64,000 bases of DNA from Streptomyces nitrosporeus (GCF_008704555.1 NZ_CP023702.1:6362001-6426000); one strand, 5' to 3'. Shown: positions 16,481-25,165, counted from the stretch's first letter. Made by a program: numbers and translations. The notes: generated by a model from the sequence alone, not told the origin.

Positions 16481-17685
16481 TTATGTGTAGTTTTTTCCGG
16501 CATGGGATTCTGCGGAATCGTCGAGCCGGACGGCCAGCGTGACCAGGTCGGCCGTCCGCAGTACCCGGTCCCCGTACCCCGGAAGCGGCACGTGCAGGGT
16601 CTTCCTCCAGCGTTCCGGGACCGCGCCGAGGCCGTACAGCGCGCCTGCCAGCGCACCGGTGACCGCCGCGACCGTGTCGGTGTCCCCGCCCACGTCGAAG
16701 GCGGCCGCCAGGGCGTCCTCGAAACCGGTGGTGGTGCGCACCGCCCAGAGGGCGGTGCCCAGGCAGGGCCGGACCGCGCCGTTGAACTCGGTGGTGTCGT
16801 CGGGGTGCCAGCCGGGCGCCAGGACGGTGGACCAGCGCGCCCGGTGGTCCGGGTGGACCTCCGCCAGGGTCCGGCCGACGGCCGCGAGCGGATCACCGCC
16901 GTCCAGGGCGACCCGGATCAGCTCGTGCAGTACGGCGGTGCCCTCCCAGGCGGCGCGGTCGCCATGGGTCAGTGCCGCGATCCGCCGGGCGGCCTCCATG
17001 GTCGCCGCCCGTCCCGAACGCGCGAAGTACACCGCGGAGGTGGAGGCCCGCATCAGCGAACCGTTTCCCGCCGCACGGCTGTTGACCTGGAAGTGCAGGG
17101 CGGCCGCCAGGTCCCAGGGCTCACCGCTCGTCAGGACGTCCTCGGTCTGGAGCCCGATGTCCTTCGGGTCGCCCGCGGCCCACCGCCTGAACCGGGCGAA
17201 GACATCGGGGAGTTCGAGCCCGCCCCGTTCCAGCAGCGACTCGCCCACCAGAACGGCCATCTGGGTGTCGTCCGTCGCCTCCCCCGGATCCCAGCCGCCG
17301 CCCCCGCACAGGGCCCCCGCGCCGTCGGGGAAGCGGGCGGTGAACACCCCGGGCGGCCCGAACTCGAAAGGGGCGCCCAAGGGCTGTCCCGTGATCCGTG
17401 GTGGATCGGCGTGCGGCGTCAGACGGTGGGGGTCCCTCCCGCGCCGTTCGGGCTGTGGGGGAGCATCGCAAGGCGGAGGGGCGTTCGCATACTGGATGTA
17501 TGCGGACGTTCCGACAACGCCGCGAGGTGCCGTGACTGTCGTCGCACGCCCACCAGGGATCATGGGACAGCCCTCAGGGCGTCACCGGCGGCGGAACCCA
17601 CCACGGCACCCGCCGCCCGGTCCGCCCGGGCCGTGTCCCGCCGCGCACCGCCGGGGCCACGGCCCGGTGAACCTGTTCCGCTCAT
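16481..17685 (-). pseudogene. ADP-ribosylglycohydrolase gene interrupted by a MITE-like element
   Basis: DraG-like hydrolase that would remove ADP-ribose from proteins. The 5' part starts with ATG at 17685 (MSGTGSPGRG) and reaches the conserved AAGAVVGSAAGDAL, then meets the inserted element at 17574. The 3' part resumes at 17379 with LGAPFEFGPPG and continues through EATDDTQMAVLV, NGSLMRAS and FDVGGDTDTVAAV to TAA at 16481. Removing 195 bp plus one 2-bp target copy rejoins the family motif GDALGAPFEF. The insertion shifts the frame and gives a TGA at 17560-17562, so the gene is broken unless the halves are made separately. The remaining coding sequence looks undamaged, which suggests a recent event. 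Confidence 0.88.
17380..17574. mobile_element. MITE-like element, 195 bp, with terminal inverted repeats and 2-bp target duplication
   Basis: Perfect 11-bp terminal inverted repeats, AGGGCTGTCCC at 17380-17390 and GGGACAGCCCT at 17564-17574; they extend to 17 bp with one mismatch. The direct repeat CA flanks it at 17378-17379 and 17575-17576. No gene fits inside. Inside, CGTTCGCATAC and GTATGCGGACG form a second hairpin. Such an element must be moved by a transposase in trans; the ends look like those of Streptomyces transposons of the IS5/IS630 type, but I cannot name the parent. A related, degraded copy lies at 6291-6454. Confidence 0.85.
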
Positions 17686-17711
17686 ACGGTCAAGCGTACG
17701 AGGGGAACGGA

Positions 17712-18356
17712 TCAGCTCATCGGCATCAGGACGGTGTCGATGATGTACACGGTGGCGTTGGAGGTCTGCACATTGCCGCAGACGACCTTCGACGAGTCGT
17801 TCACGGTGTAGTCCGTGCCCGAACCCGCCGTCGTCAGCTTCGTCTTGGCGAGCGTGTCGAAGGAGCCCTTCTCCAGCTGCGCCGGTGCCAGCCTCTGGCC
17901 CACCACGTGCGAGGTGAGCACCGTGGTCAGCTGCTCCTTGTCGGCGAGCAGCTTGTCCAGGTCGGCCTTCGGGATCTTGGCGAAGGCGTCGTTCGTCGGG
18001 GCGAACACGGTGAGGTTCTCGGCGTTGTTCAGCGTGTCCACCAGCCCGGCCTGCTTCACGGCGGCGACCAGCGTGGACAGCGCCGGGTTGTTGGACGCGG
18101 CCGTGGCGACCGGGTCCTGGGCCATGCCGGCGAAGGACCCCGCGCCGTCCTGCGGGACGGTCGAACACGCGGGGCCGAACGGCTCGTTCAGGGGCTTCGT
18201 CTCCTCGGCCGGGGCGGCGGACGAGGACTTCGCGGCACTCGCACCGGAGCCCGACGCGGAGGTGTCACCGTCCCCGGAGCAGGCGGTCAGGACGAGCGGC
18301 AGCACGGCCGCCGCGGACACGGCGAGGGCGACACGGCGGAAGGCGCGGTTGTTCAC
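17712..18356 (-). CDS. Fasciclin-domain lipoprotein
   Basis: Secreted lipoprotein of 214 aa. Signal peptide with lipobox VLTAC, then a Ser/Ala-rich linker, then one fasciclin (FAS1) domain from about residue 80: NPALSTLVAAVKQAGLVDTL, NLTVFAPTNDAFAKIP, and the closing NATVYIIDTVLMP. GTG start at 18356 with AGGAGAA before it. Similar proteins (MPT70/MPT83) are controlled by SigK/RskA in mycobacteria. Here the gene lies downstream of a molybdopterin oxidoreductase, anti-sigma and sigma gene on the same strand, which supports a shared function. Confidence 0.92.
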   Translation of the reverse strand: MNNRAFRRVALAVSAAAVLPLVLTACSGDGDTSASGSGASAAKSSSAAPAEETKPLNEPFGPACSTVPQDGAGSFAGMAQDPVATAASNNPALSTLVAAVKQAGLVDTLNNAENLTVFAPTNDAFAKIPKADLDKLLADKEQLTTVLTSHVVGQRLAPAQLEKGSFDTLAKTKLTTAGSGTDYTVNDSSKVVCGNVQTSNATVYIIDTVLMPMS

Positions 18357-18378
18357 GGGTTCTCCTGGGTGGGTCGTG

Positions 18379-18436
18379 GTTCCGGAAAGGAAAGGAAAGG
18401 AAAGAGGGAGGGACAAGGGATGAGGAAAGGAAGAGC
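18379..18436. repeat. Short (GGAAA)n tract in the fasciclin gene leader
   Basis: The plus strand shows about four tandem AAAGG units at 18385-18404, extended by a mainly purine run to 18436. It lies 25-80 bp upstream of the fasciclin start, in its leader or promoter. Such a simple tract may vary in length by slippage. Confidence 0.6.
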
Positions 18437-18466
18437 GGTCCGTGGAGGACCGGGGAGGGGAGGCGG

Positions 18467-20098
18467 TCAGGGCACGTCGACCACCACCGAATGCCATCCG
18501 GTCGCACCGTCGGGCACGGTGCCCGCCCGCTCGCCGGTCTGGGTGGCGCCCGTACCGTCCGTCGCGCGGACCTCCAGGGTGTGGTGGCCGGGCGTGGCGG
18601 GCCATTCCCACACCCACTGGCGCCAGGTGTCCGTCCCGGCCGCCTCGGCGAGCCGGGCGGTGTGCCAGGGGCCCCGGTCCACGCGGACCTCGACCCGGGT
18701 GATGCCCCGGTGCTGGGCCCAGGCGACCCCGGCGACCGGGACGGTGCCCGCGCGCGGGGAGGCGAAGGGGCGCGGGGTGTCGATACGCGCCTGGGTCTTC
18801 ACCGGTGCCCGGCGCGACCAGCCGCGCTCGGCCCAGTAGGCGTCGTACGCGGCGAACGTGGTGAGTTCCAGCTCCTTGAGCCACTTGCACGCCGAGACGT
18901 AGCCGTACAGACCCGGCACCACCATGCGGACCGGGAAACCGTGGGTGAAGGGCAGCGGTTCACCGTTCATCCCGAACGCGAGCAGCGCGTCACGGCCGTC
19001 CATGACGGTCGAGACCGGGGTGCCGGTCGTCATCCCGTCGACGGAGCGCGCCACGAGCTGGTCGGCCGGGCCGCCCCTGGACGGCGGTACCACCCCGGCT
19101 TCGGCGAGCAGGTCGGCCAGACGTACGCCGAGCCAGCGGGCGTGGCCGGTGTACGGACCGCCGACCTCGTTGGACACACAGGTCAGCGTGATGTCCCGCT
19201 CGACGGTCTCCCGCTCCAGCAGGTCCTGGAAGCTCAGGGTGAGGGGGCGTGCCACGCCCTCGCCGTGGATCCGCAGCCGCCACCGGGCCACATCGACGCG
19301 CGGCACCACCAGAGCGGTGTCCACCCGGTAGAAGTCCTTGTTCGGGGTGGTGAACGGGCCCAGTCCCCTGACGTCCAGCTCGGCACCCCGGGGGAGCGGG
19401 GGGGCGGGGGAGGCGGGCGCCGGCAGGACGACCGCCTCACGCGAGGCGGCGGCACCGGCCTCCCCGGACGCCCGCAGTGCCCGTCCCAGGAGTCCCGCAC
19501 CGGCCGACGCGGCCGCGGTGGCGCCCGCAGCGACGACGAAGCCGCGCCGGTCGAAGGTTCCCGCCGCCCCGCCGTCCGTCTCTCCAGCCGCGGGAGACGG
19601 AACGGCGGGACGGCCGATGAGCCGGCCGGCCAGGAGGTGGAGCACCCCCGCGGCCACCACGGCGCCCACGGCCGAGGGCAGCGCGTCGGCCGCGCCGCCC
19701 CCGGGCCGCCCGGCCGCCGCGGCGGCCCCGGCCGCACCGAAGACCAGTACCGCCACACAGCCCGCCCGCCGGTGCCTCAGCGCGAGGACACCCACCGCCA
19801 TGGCGAAGACCGCCAGCAGCGTGAGGATCCCCAGCTGGAGCACCAGCTTGTCGGCGGTGCCGAACGTCCGTACGGCGAAGTCCTTGACGGCGGCCGGCGT
19901 GCGGTCGATGACCGCCCCGCCCACCGCCGCGACCGGACCGGCCTCGGGACGTACGGCGGCCGCGGCGAGTTCGGCCACGCACAGGGCGGCGAACCCCGCG
20001 ACCAGCCCGCCGAGCGCGGCGCACACGGTGCGTGACCGGGGGAGACGCCGGTCCTCCGGGGCTTCGCGCTGCTGCGTGACGTGCAGATCTGTGCTCAC
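18467..20098 (-). CDS. Membrane-anchored molybdopterin-dependent oxidoreductase
   Basis: Sulfite oxidase-family enzyme (543 aa). The N-terminal 200 residues hold several membrane helices (TVCAALGGLVAGFAALCVAE, LQLGILTLLAVFAMAVGVLA and others). A molybdopterin domain follows from about residue 260; ITLTCVSNEVGGPYTGH carries the Cys that should ligate molybdenum, and LPFTHGFPVRMVVPGLYG is typical. The C-terminal 110 residues form the Ig-like dimerisation domain. GTG 20098 is the likely start; GTG 20152 in frame is possible. The substrate is unknown; methionine sulfoxide reduction or sulfite oxidation are candidates from the family. Confidence 0.87.
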   Translation of the reverse strand: MSTDLHVTQQREAPEDRRLPRSRTVCAALGGLVAGFAALCVAELAAAAVRPEAGPVAAVGGAVIDRTPAAVKDFAVRTFGTADKLVLQLGILTLLAVFAMAVGVLALRHRRAGCVAVLVFGAAGAAAAAGRPGGGAADALPSAVGAVVAAGVLHLLAGRLIGRPAVPSPAAGETDGGAAGTFDRRGFVVAAGATAAASAGAGLLGRALRASGEAGAAASREAVVLPAPASPAPPLPRGAELDVRGLGPFTTPNKDFYRVDTALVVPRVDVARWRLRIHGEGVARPLTLSFQDLLERETVERDITLTCVSNEVGGPYTGHARWLGVRLADLLAEAGVVPPSRGGPADQLVARSVDGMTTGTPVSTVMDGRDALLAFGMNGEPLPFTHGFPVRMVVPGLYGYVSACKWLKELELTTFAAYDAYWAERGWSRRAPVKTQARIDTPRPFASPRAGTVPVAGVAWAQHRGITRVEVRVDRGPWHTARLAEAAGTDTWRQWVWEWPATPGHHTLEVRATDGTGATQTGERAGTVPDGATGWHSVVVDVP

Positions 20099-20224
20099 AC
20101 CGGGTCTTCGGAGCCGGCCCCGCCACCGGATGGGTCCGGAGAGCCGATTCACCCGTTCGGGTGAGATCTGGACGTGCGTACGGGAGAAGGCCCCGGCCTG
20201 GTGGGCCGGGGCCTTCCTGTGGTT

Positions 20225-20433
20225 CGCGGCCCGGGTCCGGGGCCCGGGGCCGCAGATCGGGATCGCCGCCCGGGTTCGCGGTCCGGGGCCGCAGATCAGG
20301 TCTGCGACTCGGGACCGCGGCCAGGGCCGGGGGTCAGGGCCTGCGGTCCGGGGCCGGGGGTCAGGGCCTGCGGTCCGGGGTCGGGGCCGACGGTCCGGGG
20401 CCGCGGCTCAGGCTCGCGGCCCAGGTCCGCGGT
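20225..20433. repeat. GC-rich degenerate repeats between oxidoreductase and anti-sigma genes
   Basis: The 335-bp gap between the two minus-strand genes contains degenerate GC-rich repeats. The clearest is a 27-bp unit (GGGCCGGGGGTCAGGGCCTG plus CGGTCCG) at 20324-20350 and again at 20351-20377; a separate near-repeat GGGGCCGCAGATC occurs around 20246 and 20284. No gene is seen. The gap argues against simple co-transcription of the oxidoreductase with rskA-sigK. Confidence 0.6.
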
Positions 20434-21189
20434 TCAGCCTCGTGGGAAGCCCATCAGGCCGAGAGGGGGTGTGGTCGGCTGCTCGGACCCGCCCGCGGGT
20501 TCCACCGTGACCCCCATGCCGGAGGCCCGGCCGACGGGGCCGTCCATCAGCACCGCCTCGCCCGCCCGGTCCGCGGTCACCAGCCCGGCCGGCCGCATGG
20601 CCCCGGCCTCGTCGAACCACAGCTGGTACACCTTGTCCCGGGGCAGCGCCTCCAGCCCGACGGCCACGAAGACCGCCCGGTCCACGTCCCGGGAGACCAC
20701 CACCGTGCTCCGCCCGCCACCCGCAAGTCCGGCCGAGGCGGTCCTGGCGTCGGGAGCCGCCAGCACCTGTGACATCCGCTCGTTCTGCTGCCGCGCCTCC
20801 CGCGCCTCCTGACGGGCGTCCCGCGCCACCTGGTTCTGCCACACGGCGACCCCGCCGAAGGCCACCGCCGCCGCGAGACAGGCGGCGAGGGCGTACGCCG
20901 GGAGCCGGCGGGTCCGCCGGAGGAGGGACACGGGGCGGGTGCCGCGGCCCTCCTCCGGGGGCTCCTGCCGGACGGTCGTCACCTCCCGCAGCACCCGCTC
21001 ACGCAGGCCGGGCGGTGCGGGGACGGACACGGCGAGCCCGAGCCGGGCGGCGGTGGCCGACAGCTCGCGTACCTCCTGGGCGCACGGCTCACAGGCACTC
21101 AGATGCCGCCGGAAGGCCCGCCGTTCGTCGTCCGGCAGGGCGTGCAGGGCGTACGCCCCGGTCAGCGTGTGCAGTTCCGCCGTGCTCAC
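20434..21189 (-). CDS. rskA: Anti-sigma K factor, RskA family
   Basis: Membrane anti-sigma factor of 251 aa. The N-terminal zinc-binding anti-sigma domain shows H29-x3-C33-x2-C36 in RRHLSACEPCAQEV. One membrane helix lies near residues 96-117 (LPAYALAACLAAAVAFGGVA), followed by a coiled segment and an extracytoplasmic RskA-type domain containing YQLWFDEAGAMRPAGL. The GTG start at 21189 overlaps the end of the sigma gene by 4 bp (GTGA), implying translational coupling. It should hold the SigK-like factor inactive until an envelope signal removes it. Confidence 0.92.
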   Translation of the reverse strand: MSTAELHTLTGAYALHALPDDERRAFRRHLSACEPCAQEVRELSATAARLGLAVSVPAPPGLRERVLREVTTVRQEPPEEGRGTRPVSLLRRTRRLPAYALAACLAAAVAFGGVAVWQNQVARDARQEAREARQQNERMSQVLAAPDARTASAGLAGGGRSTVVVSRDVDRAVFVAVGLEALPRDKVYQLWFDEAGAMRPAGLVTADRAGEAVLMDGPVGRASGMGVTVEPAGGSEQPTTPPLGLMGFPRG

Positions 21190-21770
21190 GCGGTCACCCC
21201 CAGGCAGTCGCGCAGCCGGATGAGCCCGTCGCGCAGCCGGGTCTTGACCGTTCCCAGCGGAACGGACAGCAGCTCCCCGACCTCCCGGTAGGTCAGCCCG
21301 CGGTAGTACGCCAGCGTCACCGATTCCCGCTGGAGTTCGGAGAGGGTCCGCAGACAGCGCCGCACCTGCTCCCGCTCCAGTCTGCTCTCGACCTGTTCGG
21401 TCACCTGGTCGAAGTCCGGCGTACGGTCGAGCAGCGCGGCCCTGTGCTCGCGGGCCGTGGACGCCTCGGCCGACCGGACCCGGTCCACGGCACGGCGGTG
21501 GGCCAGCGTCAGCACCCAGTTCATGGCGCTGCCCCGGGACGGCTGGAAGCGCGGCGCGGTCCGCCAGACCTCGACCAGCACCTCCTGGGCCACCTCCTCG
21601 GACTGGGCGGGGTCGCGGAGCACCCGGAGGACCAGGCCGAACACCGGCCCGCTGATGTGGTCGTACAGCCGTGTGAAAGCGTCCTGGTCCCCGCGGGCCA
21701 CCCGGACGAGCAGCTCCTGGGGGTCGGGCCCCGGCGCGGGACGCTCACTGATGTGGACGGCTTCTCTCAC
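21186..21770 (-). CDS. sigK: ECF RNA polymerase sigma factor, SigK type
   Basis: Sigma factor of 194 aa with region 2 (GDQDAFTRLYDHISGPVFGL, EEVAQEVLVEVWR) and region 4 (LSELQRESVTLAYYRGLTYR, VPLGTVKTRLRDGLIRLRD). The order sigma, anti-sigma, molybdopterin oxidoreductase, fasciclin matches the SigK regulon layout in mycobacteria. GTG at 21770 follows GGAAGGAACA; longer in-frame extensions lack a ribosome site. It probably controls its own operon and the fasciclin gene. Confidence 0.92.
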   Translation of the reverse strand: MREAVHISERPAPGPDPQELLVRVARGDQDAFTRLYDHISGPVFGLVLRVLRDPAQSEEVAQEVLVEVWRTAPRFQPSRGSAMNWVLTLAHRRAVDRVRSAEASTAREHRAALLDRTPDFDQVTEQVESRLEREQVRRCLRTLSELQRESVTLAYYRGLTYREVGELLSVPLGTVKTRLRDGLIRLRDCLGVTA

Positions 21771-21889
21771 GGGGCTGTTCCTTCCGGGGACGACGGCTTC
21801 CGTGCTGATTCGGAGCCGACAGCCCCGCGGATTGCCCGGACGGCCGGAAACCTCCGCCCGCCGGCCCCGGCCGGGAACGCCGGCGGACG

Positions 21890-21937
21890 GCACCGGAGCC
21901 CGGCCGCCGCCTTCGGGCGGGGGCCGGGCTCCGGTGC
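21890..21937. terminator. Long hairpin with TTCG loop
   Basis: A 16-bp outer stem (21890-21905 with 21922-21937) stacks on CCGCC-TTCG-GGCGG at 21907-21920. It lies just past the end of the siderophore-interacting gene (minus strand) and is probably its terminator. Confidence 0.75.
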
Positions 21938-21960
21938 GGGTCAGCGGGTCGGCGGTCAGC

Positions 21961-22803
21961 TCAGGCGTTGCTCTCCTGCTCGCGTTCCACCTGCTCGTTC
22001 CACTCACGCTTCACCGCGCGCCACGCGTCGTCGTTCTGGCCGAGCCGCCAGTAACCCGAGACGGACAGCTGCGCGAGCGGAATCCCGCGCTCCAGACGCA
22101 GATGGCGCCGGATCTCCTTCACGAAGCCCGCCTCGCCGTGCACGAACGCCTGCACCCGGCCCTCGGGGAACTCCAGCCCCTTCACCGCGGCGACCAGCGG
22201 TTCGCCGACCGGGCGGTCGCCCCGGTGGAGCCAGACCACCTCGACGCCGTCCGGCGCGACCAGCTTCTGCTCCTCCGCCGCGTCCGGGACCTCCACGAAG
22301 GCGTACCCCCCGGCCTCCGCCGGCATCTGCTCCAGCGCGGCGGCGATCGCGGGCAGCGCGCTCTCGTCGCCGGCCAGCAGGTGCCAGTCGGCCGAGGGGT
22401 CCGGAGCGTAACCCCCGCCGGGCCCCAGGAAGGTCACCTGCTCACCGGCCCGCGCCCGGGCCGCCCACGGTCCGGCGAGCCCCTCGTCCCCGTGCACCAC
22501 GAAGTCGACGGCCATCTCCCGGGCCACCGGGTCCCAGGAACGCACCGTGTACGTACGCGTGGTCGGCCACTGCTCGCGCGGGTACTCCTCGCGGATCTTC
22601 GCCATGTCGTACGGGTGCGCGTAATCGGCGCCCTCGGGGGCGAAGCACAGTTTGATGTAGTGATCGGCGAACCCGGCGAGGGCGAAGTCCGCCAGGCCGT
22701 CACCGCCGAGGACCACACGCACCATGTGCGGGGTGATCCGCTCGGTGCGCACGACCCGCGCCCCCTGTGCCTTCGGTGTCCGGCGTGCCGGCCGCTCTGC
22801 CAC
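21961..22803 (-). CDS. Siderophore-interacting protein (flavin-dependent ferric-siderophore reductase)
   Basis: SIP-family protein (280 aa) that uses FAD and NAD(P)H to reduce and free iron from siderophores in the cytoplasm. The FAD-binding segment is TRTYTVRSWDPVAREMAVDF, and the NAD(P)H domain begins at DWHLLAGDESALPAIAAALE; it closes with QLSVSGYWRLGQNDDAW, a hallmark of the family. ATG start at 22803 with AGGGAGAACC. An iron box lies 39 bp upstream, so it should be repressed when iron is sufficient. Confidence 0.94.
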   Translation of the reverse strand: MAERPARRTPKAQGARVVRTERITPHMVRVVLGGDGLADFALAGFADHYIKLCFAPEGADYAHPYDMAKIREEYPREQWPTTRTYTVRSWDPVAREMAVDFVVHGDEGLAGPWAARARAGEQVTFLGPGGGYAPDPSADWHLLAGDESALPAIAAALEQMPAEAGGYAFVEVPDAAEEQKLVAPDGVEVVWLHRGDRPVGEPLVAAVKGLEFPEGRVQAFVHGEAGFVKEIRRHLRLERGIPLAQLSVSGYWRLGQNDDAWRAVKREWNEQVEREQESNA

Positions 22804-22841
22804 GAGGTTCTCCCTGCTCTGGACGTCCCTGGATTTCGCAC

Positions 22842-22855
22842 TTAGGTATACCTAA
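22842..22855 (-). promoter_or_regulatory. Iron box (DmdR/IdeR-type operator)
   Basis: Perfect 14-bp palindrome TTAGGTATACCTAA, followed by further half-site-like GCTAGC. It lies between the siderophore-interacting gene (start 22803) and the end of the exonuclease gene. It resembles the TTAGGTTAGG-type operators of DtxR-family iron regulators in Streptomyces. Confidence 0.8.
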
Positions 22856-22864
22856 GCTAGCACC

Positions 22865-23800
22865 CTACGTCCGCAGCGTCACAAGCAGACGCCGGAGCGA
22901 ACCGCCCAGCCCCCACCGCGCGGCCAGTGCCTCCAGCGCCGCGGGATCCCGCGGCTCCCGGGGGAGCGCGGGGTCGAAACCGGGCAGCGGCACGTCGTCG
23001 GCGACCCTGACCACCTCGGGCGCGACCGCCACATAGGCCCGCGCCTCGTCCAGCCGCCTGCGCTGCGACGGGGTCAGCCGTGAGGCCGGGTCGTCGACCG
23101 CGGCCATGATCCCCGCCAGGTCGCCGTAGGCGTCCAGCAGCTTCGCCGCCGTCTTCTCGCCGATGCCGGGGACCCCCGGCAGGCCGTCGCTCGGGTCACC
23201 GCGCAGCAGCGCGAGGTCCGCGTAGCCCGCGCCGCCCACGCCGTACTTCTCCCGCAGCCACGCCTCGTCCGTCAGCTGGAGCGTCCCCATCCCCTTCACC
23301 GGGTAGAGGACCCGCACCCGCCGCTCGTCGTCGACGAGCTGGTAGAGGTCGCGGTCGCCCGTGACGATGTCGACCGGCCCCGCCGCCCGCCGGGCCAGCG
23401 TGCCGATGACGTCGTCCGCCTCGTACGGGGAGACCCCCACCCGGGCGACGCCTAGCGCGTCCAGCACCTCCTCGATGACCGGGACCTGCGGGGACAGCGT
23501 GTCGGGGACCTCCTCCTCGTCGGGCGCGCCGTCGGGAGCCGGTGAGGCCACCCGGTGCGCCTTGTACGTCGGGATGAGCTCGACCCGCCAGTGCGGGCGC
23601 CAGTCGGCGTCCATGCACGCGACCAGCTCGTCCGGCCGGTGGTCCTGCACCAGCCGTGCGACGAAGTCGAGCAGTCCGCGCACGGCGTTCACCGGGGTGC
23701 CGTCAGGGGCGCGCACCGAGTCCGGTACGCCGAAGTAGGCGCGGAAATACAGGGAGGCGGTGTCGAGGAGCATCAGGCGTCGCGTCACACACCTGATCAT
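22865..23800 (-). CDS. 5'-3' exonuclease (Pol I-like nuclease domain)
   Basis: Stand-alone 5' nuclease of about 311 aa, like the N-terminal domain of DNA polymerase I. Acidic metal-binding motifs: LMLLDTASLYFRAYF, ACMDADWRPHWR, YEADDVIGTLARRA, and DIVTGDRDLYQLVDD. The H3TH region is DPSDGLPGVPGIGEKTAAKL, the DNA-binding helix-hairpin-helix. ATG 23800 or GTG 23788 may be the start. It probably acts in Okazaki fragment or repair processing; the iron box at its 3' end belongs to the neighbour. Confidence 0.9.
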   Translation of the reverse strand: MIRCVTRRLMLLDTASLYFRAYFGVPDSVRAPDGTPVNAVRGLLDFVARLVQDHRPDELVACMDADWRPHWRVELIPTYKAHRVASPAPDGAPDEEEVPDTLSPQVPVIEEVLDALGVARVGVSPYEADDVIGTLARRAAGPVDIVTGDRDLYQLVDDERRVRVLYPVKGMGTLQLTDEAWLREKYGVGGAGYADLALLRGDPSDGLPGVPGIGEKTAAKLLDAYGDLAGIMAAVDDPASRLTPSQRRRLDEARAYVAVAPEVVRVADDVPLPGFDPALPREPRDPAALEALAARWGLGGSLRRLLVTLRT

Positions 23801-24037
23801 GCCGCACACCACCGACAGCCCCGGGCCCGGAGCGTACGGTTCCCGCGGTCACGGGGTTCCGGAGTGTCATGGGTCACACATGTGTTTGGGGTGTGTAAGC
23901 GCGGGCAGGCGCGCCGACGGAGCGGACCACGTCCATTTTTCGATCAGATGCGCGTGCGCCGCGGACCGGATCCGCCCGCTCCACGGTCTGCCGAAGGGGG
24001 TGGCAGGCCGTTTTTCGGTTCAACGCGTGAGGTGTAT

Positions 24038-25165
24038 GTGTCCAGGCTGCAAGCCGAGCACTTGTACAAAGTGTTCGGCAGACGACCCGATCAAGCCGTC
24101 CGGAAGCTCGAAGGCGGTGCCCACCGCGACGAGTTGCGGGCCGACGGAACCACCGCAGCGGTGATCGACGCCTCGTTCACCGTGGAGCCGGGGCAGATCT
24201 TCGTCGTCATGGGCCTCTCCGGCTCGGGGAAGTCCACCCTGCTCCGGATGCTCAACGGCCTGCTGGACCCCACCGCGGGGCGCGTGCTCTTCGACGGGCA
24301 GGACCTCACCGCTCTGACCCCCCGAGAGCTGCGCGGTGTCCGCTCGACCAGGATCAGCATGGTCTTCCAGCACTTCGCGCTCTTCCCCCACCGGAGCGTG
24401 CTGGAGAACGCCGCCTACGGCCTGGAGGTCCAGGGCGTACCGCGCGAGGCGCGGGAGGCGCGGGCCGCCGAGGCCCTGGAGCTGACCGGCCTCGCGGGCT
24501 GGGAGAAGTCCTGGCCGGACGAGCTGTCCGGCGGCATGCAGCAGCGTGTGGGCCTGGCCCGCGCGCTCGCCACCGACGCCGACCTGCTGCTGATGGACGA
24601 GTCCTTCAGCGCGCTCGACCCGCTGATCCGCCGGGACATGCAGGACCAGCTCCTGGAACTCCAGCAGCGGCTGAAGAAGACCATCGTCTTCATCACCCAC
24701 GACCTCAACGAGGCCATGCGCCTGGGCGACCGCATCGCCGTCATGCGCGACGGCCGGATCGTCCAGCAGGGCACCGCCGAGGACATCCTGGTGCGGCCGG
24801 CCAACGACTACGTGGCCTCCTTCATCCAGGACGTGGACCGCTCCCGGGTGCTCACCGCCGGTGCGATCATGGAGGAGCCCGAGTCCGGGCGCCCCCACGC
24901 CGAGCTGGTGGCCGAGGCCCCCGCCACGGTGACCGCCGAGACGCCCGTCGCGGAACTCTTCGCCCCGTGCTCCACCAGCGGTGTCGCCGTCGCCGTGACC
25001 GACGGGGACGGCGCCCTCCTCGGCGTCGTACCGCGGTCCAGGCTGCTCGCCGCGCTCGGTGAGGAGCCGAAGGCCGAGGCCGCCGCCGGCGCGCGGGGCT
25101 CCGGGAAGGCCGCCACGGCCCCGCCGGGCCCGCGCGGCGCGAAGAAGGTGAACGCCGGTGCCTAG
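24038..25165 (+). CDS. proV: Glycine betaine/proline ABC transporter ATP-binding protein
   Basis: ATPase subunit of an osmoprotectant importer (375 aa). It opens with SRLQAEHLYKVFGRRPDQAV, typical of OpuAA/ProV. Walker A VVMGLSGSGKST, Q-loop VFQHFALFPHRSV, signature DELSGGMQQRVGLARAL and Walker B DLLLMDESFSALDP are all intact. A CBS-like C-terminal region (residues 260-350) is followed by a charged Ala/Gly tail. GTG 24038 is chosen because GAGG ends five bases before it. The permease gene overlaps its last 8 bp, showing one operon. Confidence 0.93.
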   Translation: MSRLQAEHLYKVFGRRPDQAVRKLEGGAHRDELRADGTTAAVIDASFTVEPGQIFVVMGLSGSGKSTLLRMLNGLLDPTAGRVLFDGQDLTALTPRELRGVRSTRISMVFQHFALFPHRSVLENAAYGLEVQGVPREAREARAAEALELTGLAGWEKSWPDELSGGMQQRVGLARALATDADLLLMDESFSALDPLIRRDMQDQLLELQQRLKKTIVFITHDLNEAMRLGDRIAVMRDGRIVQQGTAEDILVRPANDYVASFIQDVDRSRVLTAGAIMEEPESGRPHAELVAEAPATVTAETPVAELFAPCSTSGVAVAVTDGDGALLGVVPRSRLLAALGEEPKAEAAAGARGSGKAATAPPGPRGAKKVNAGA

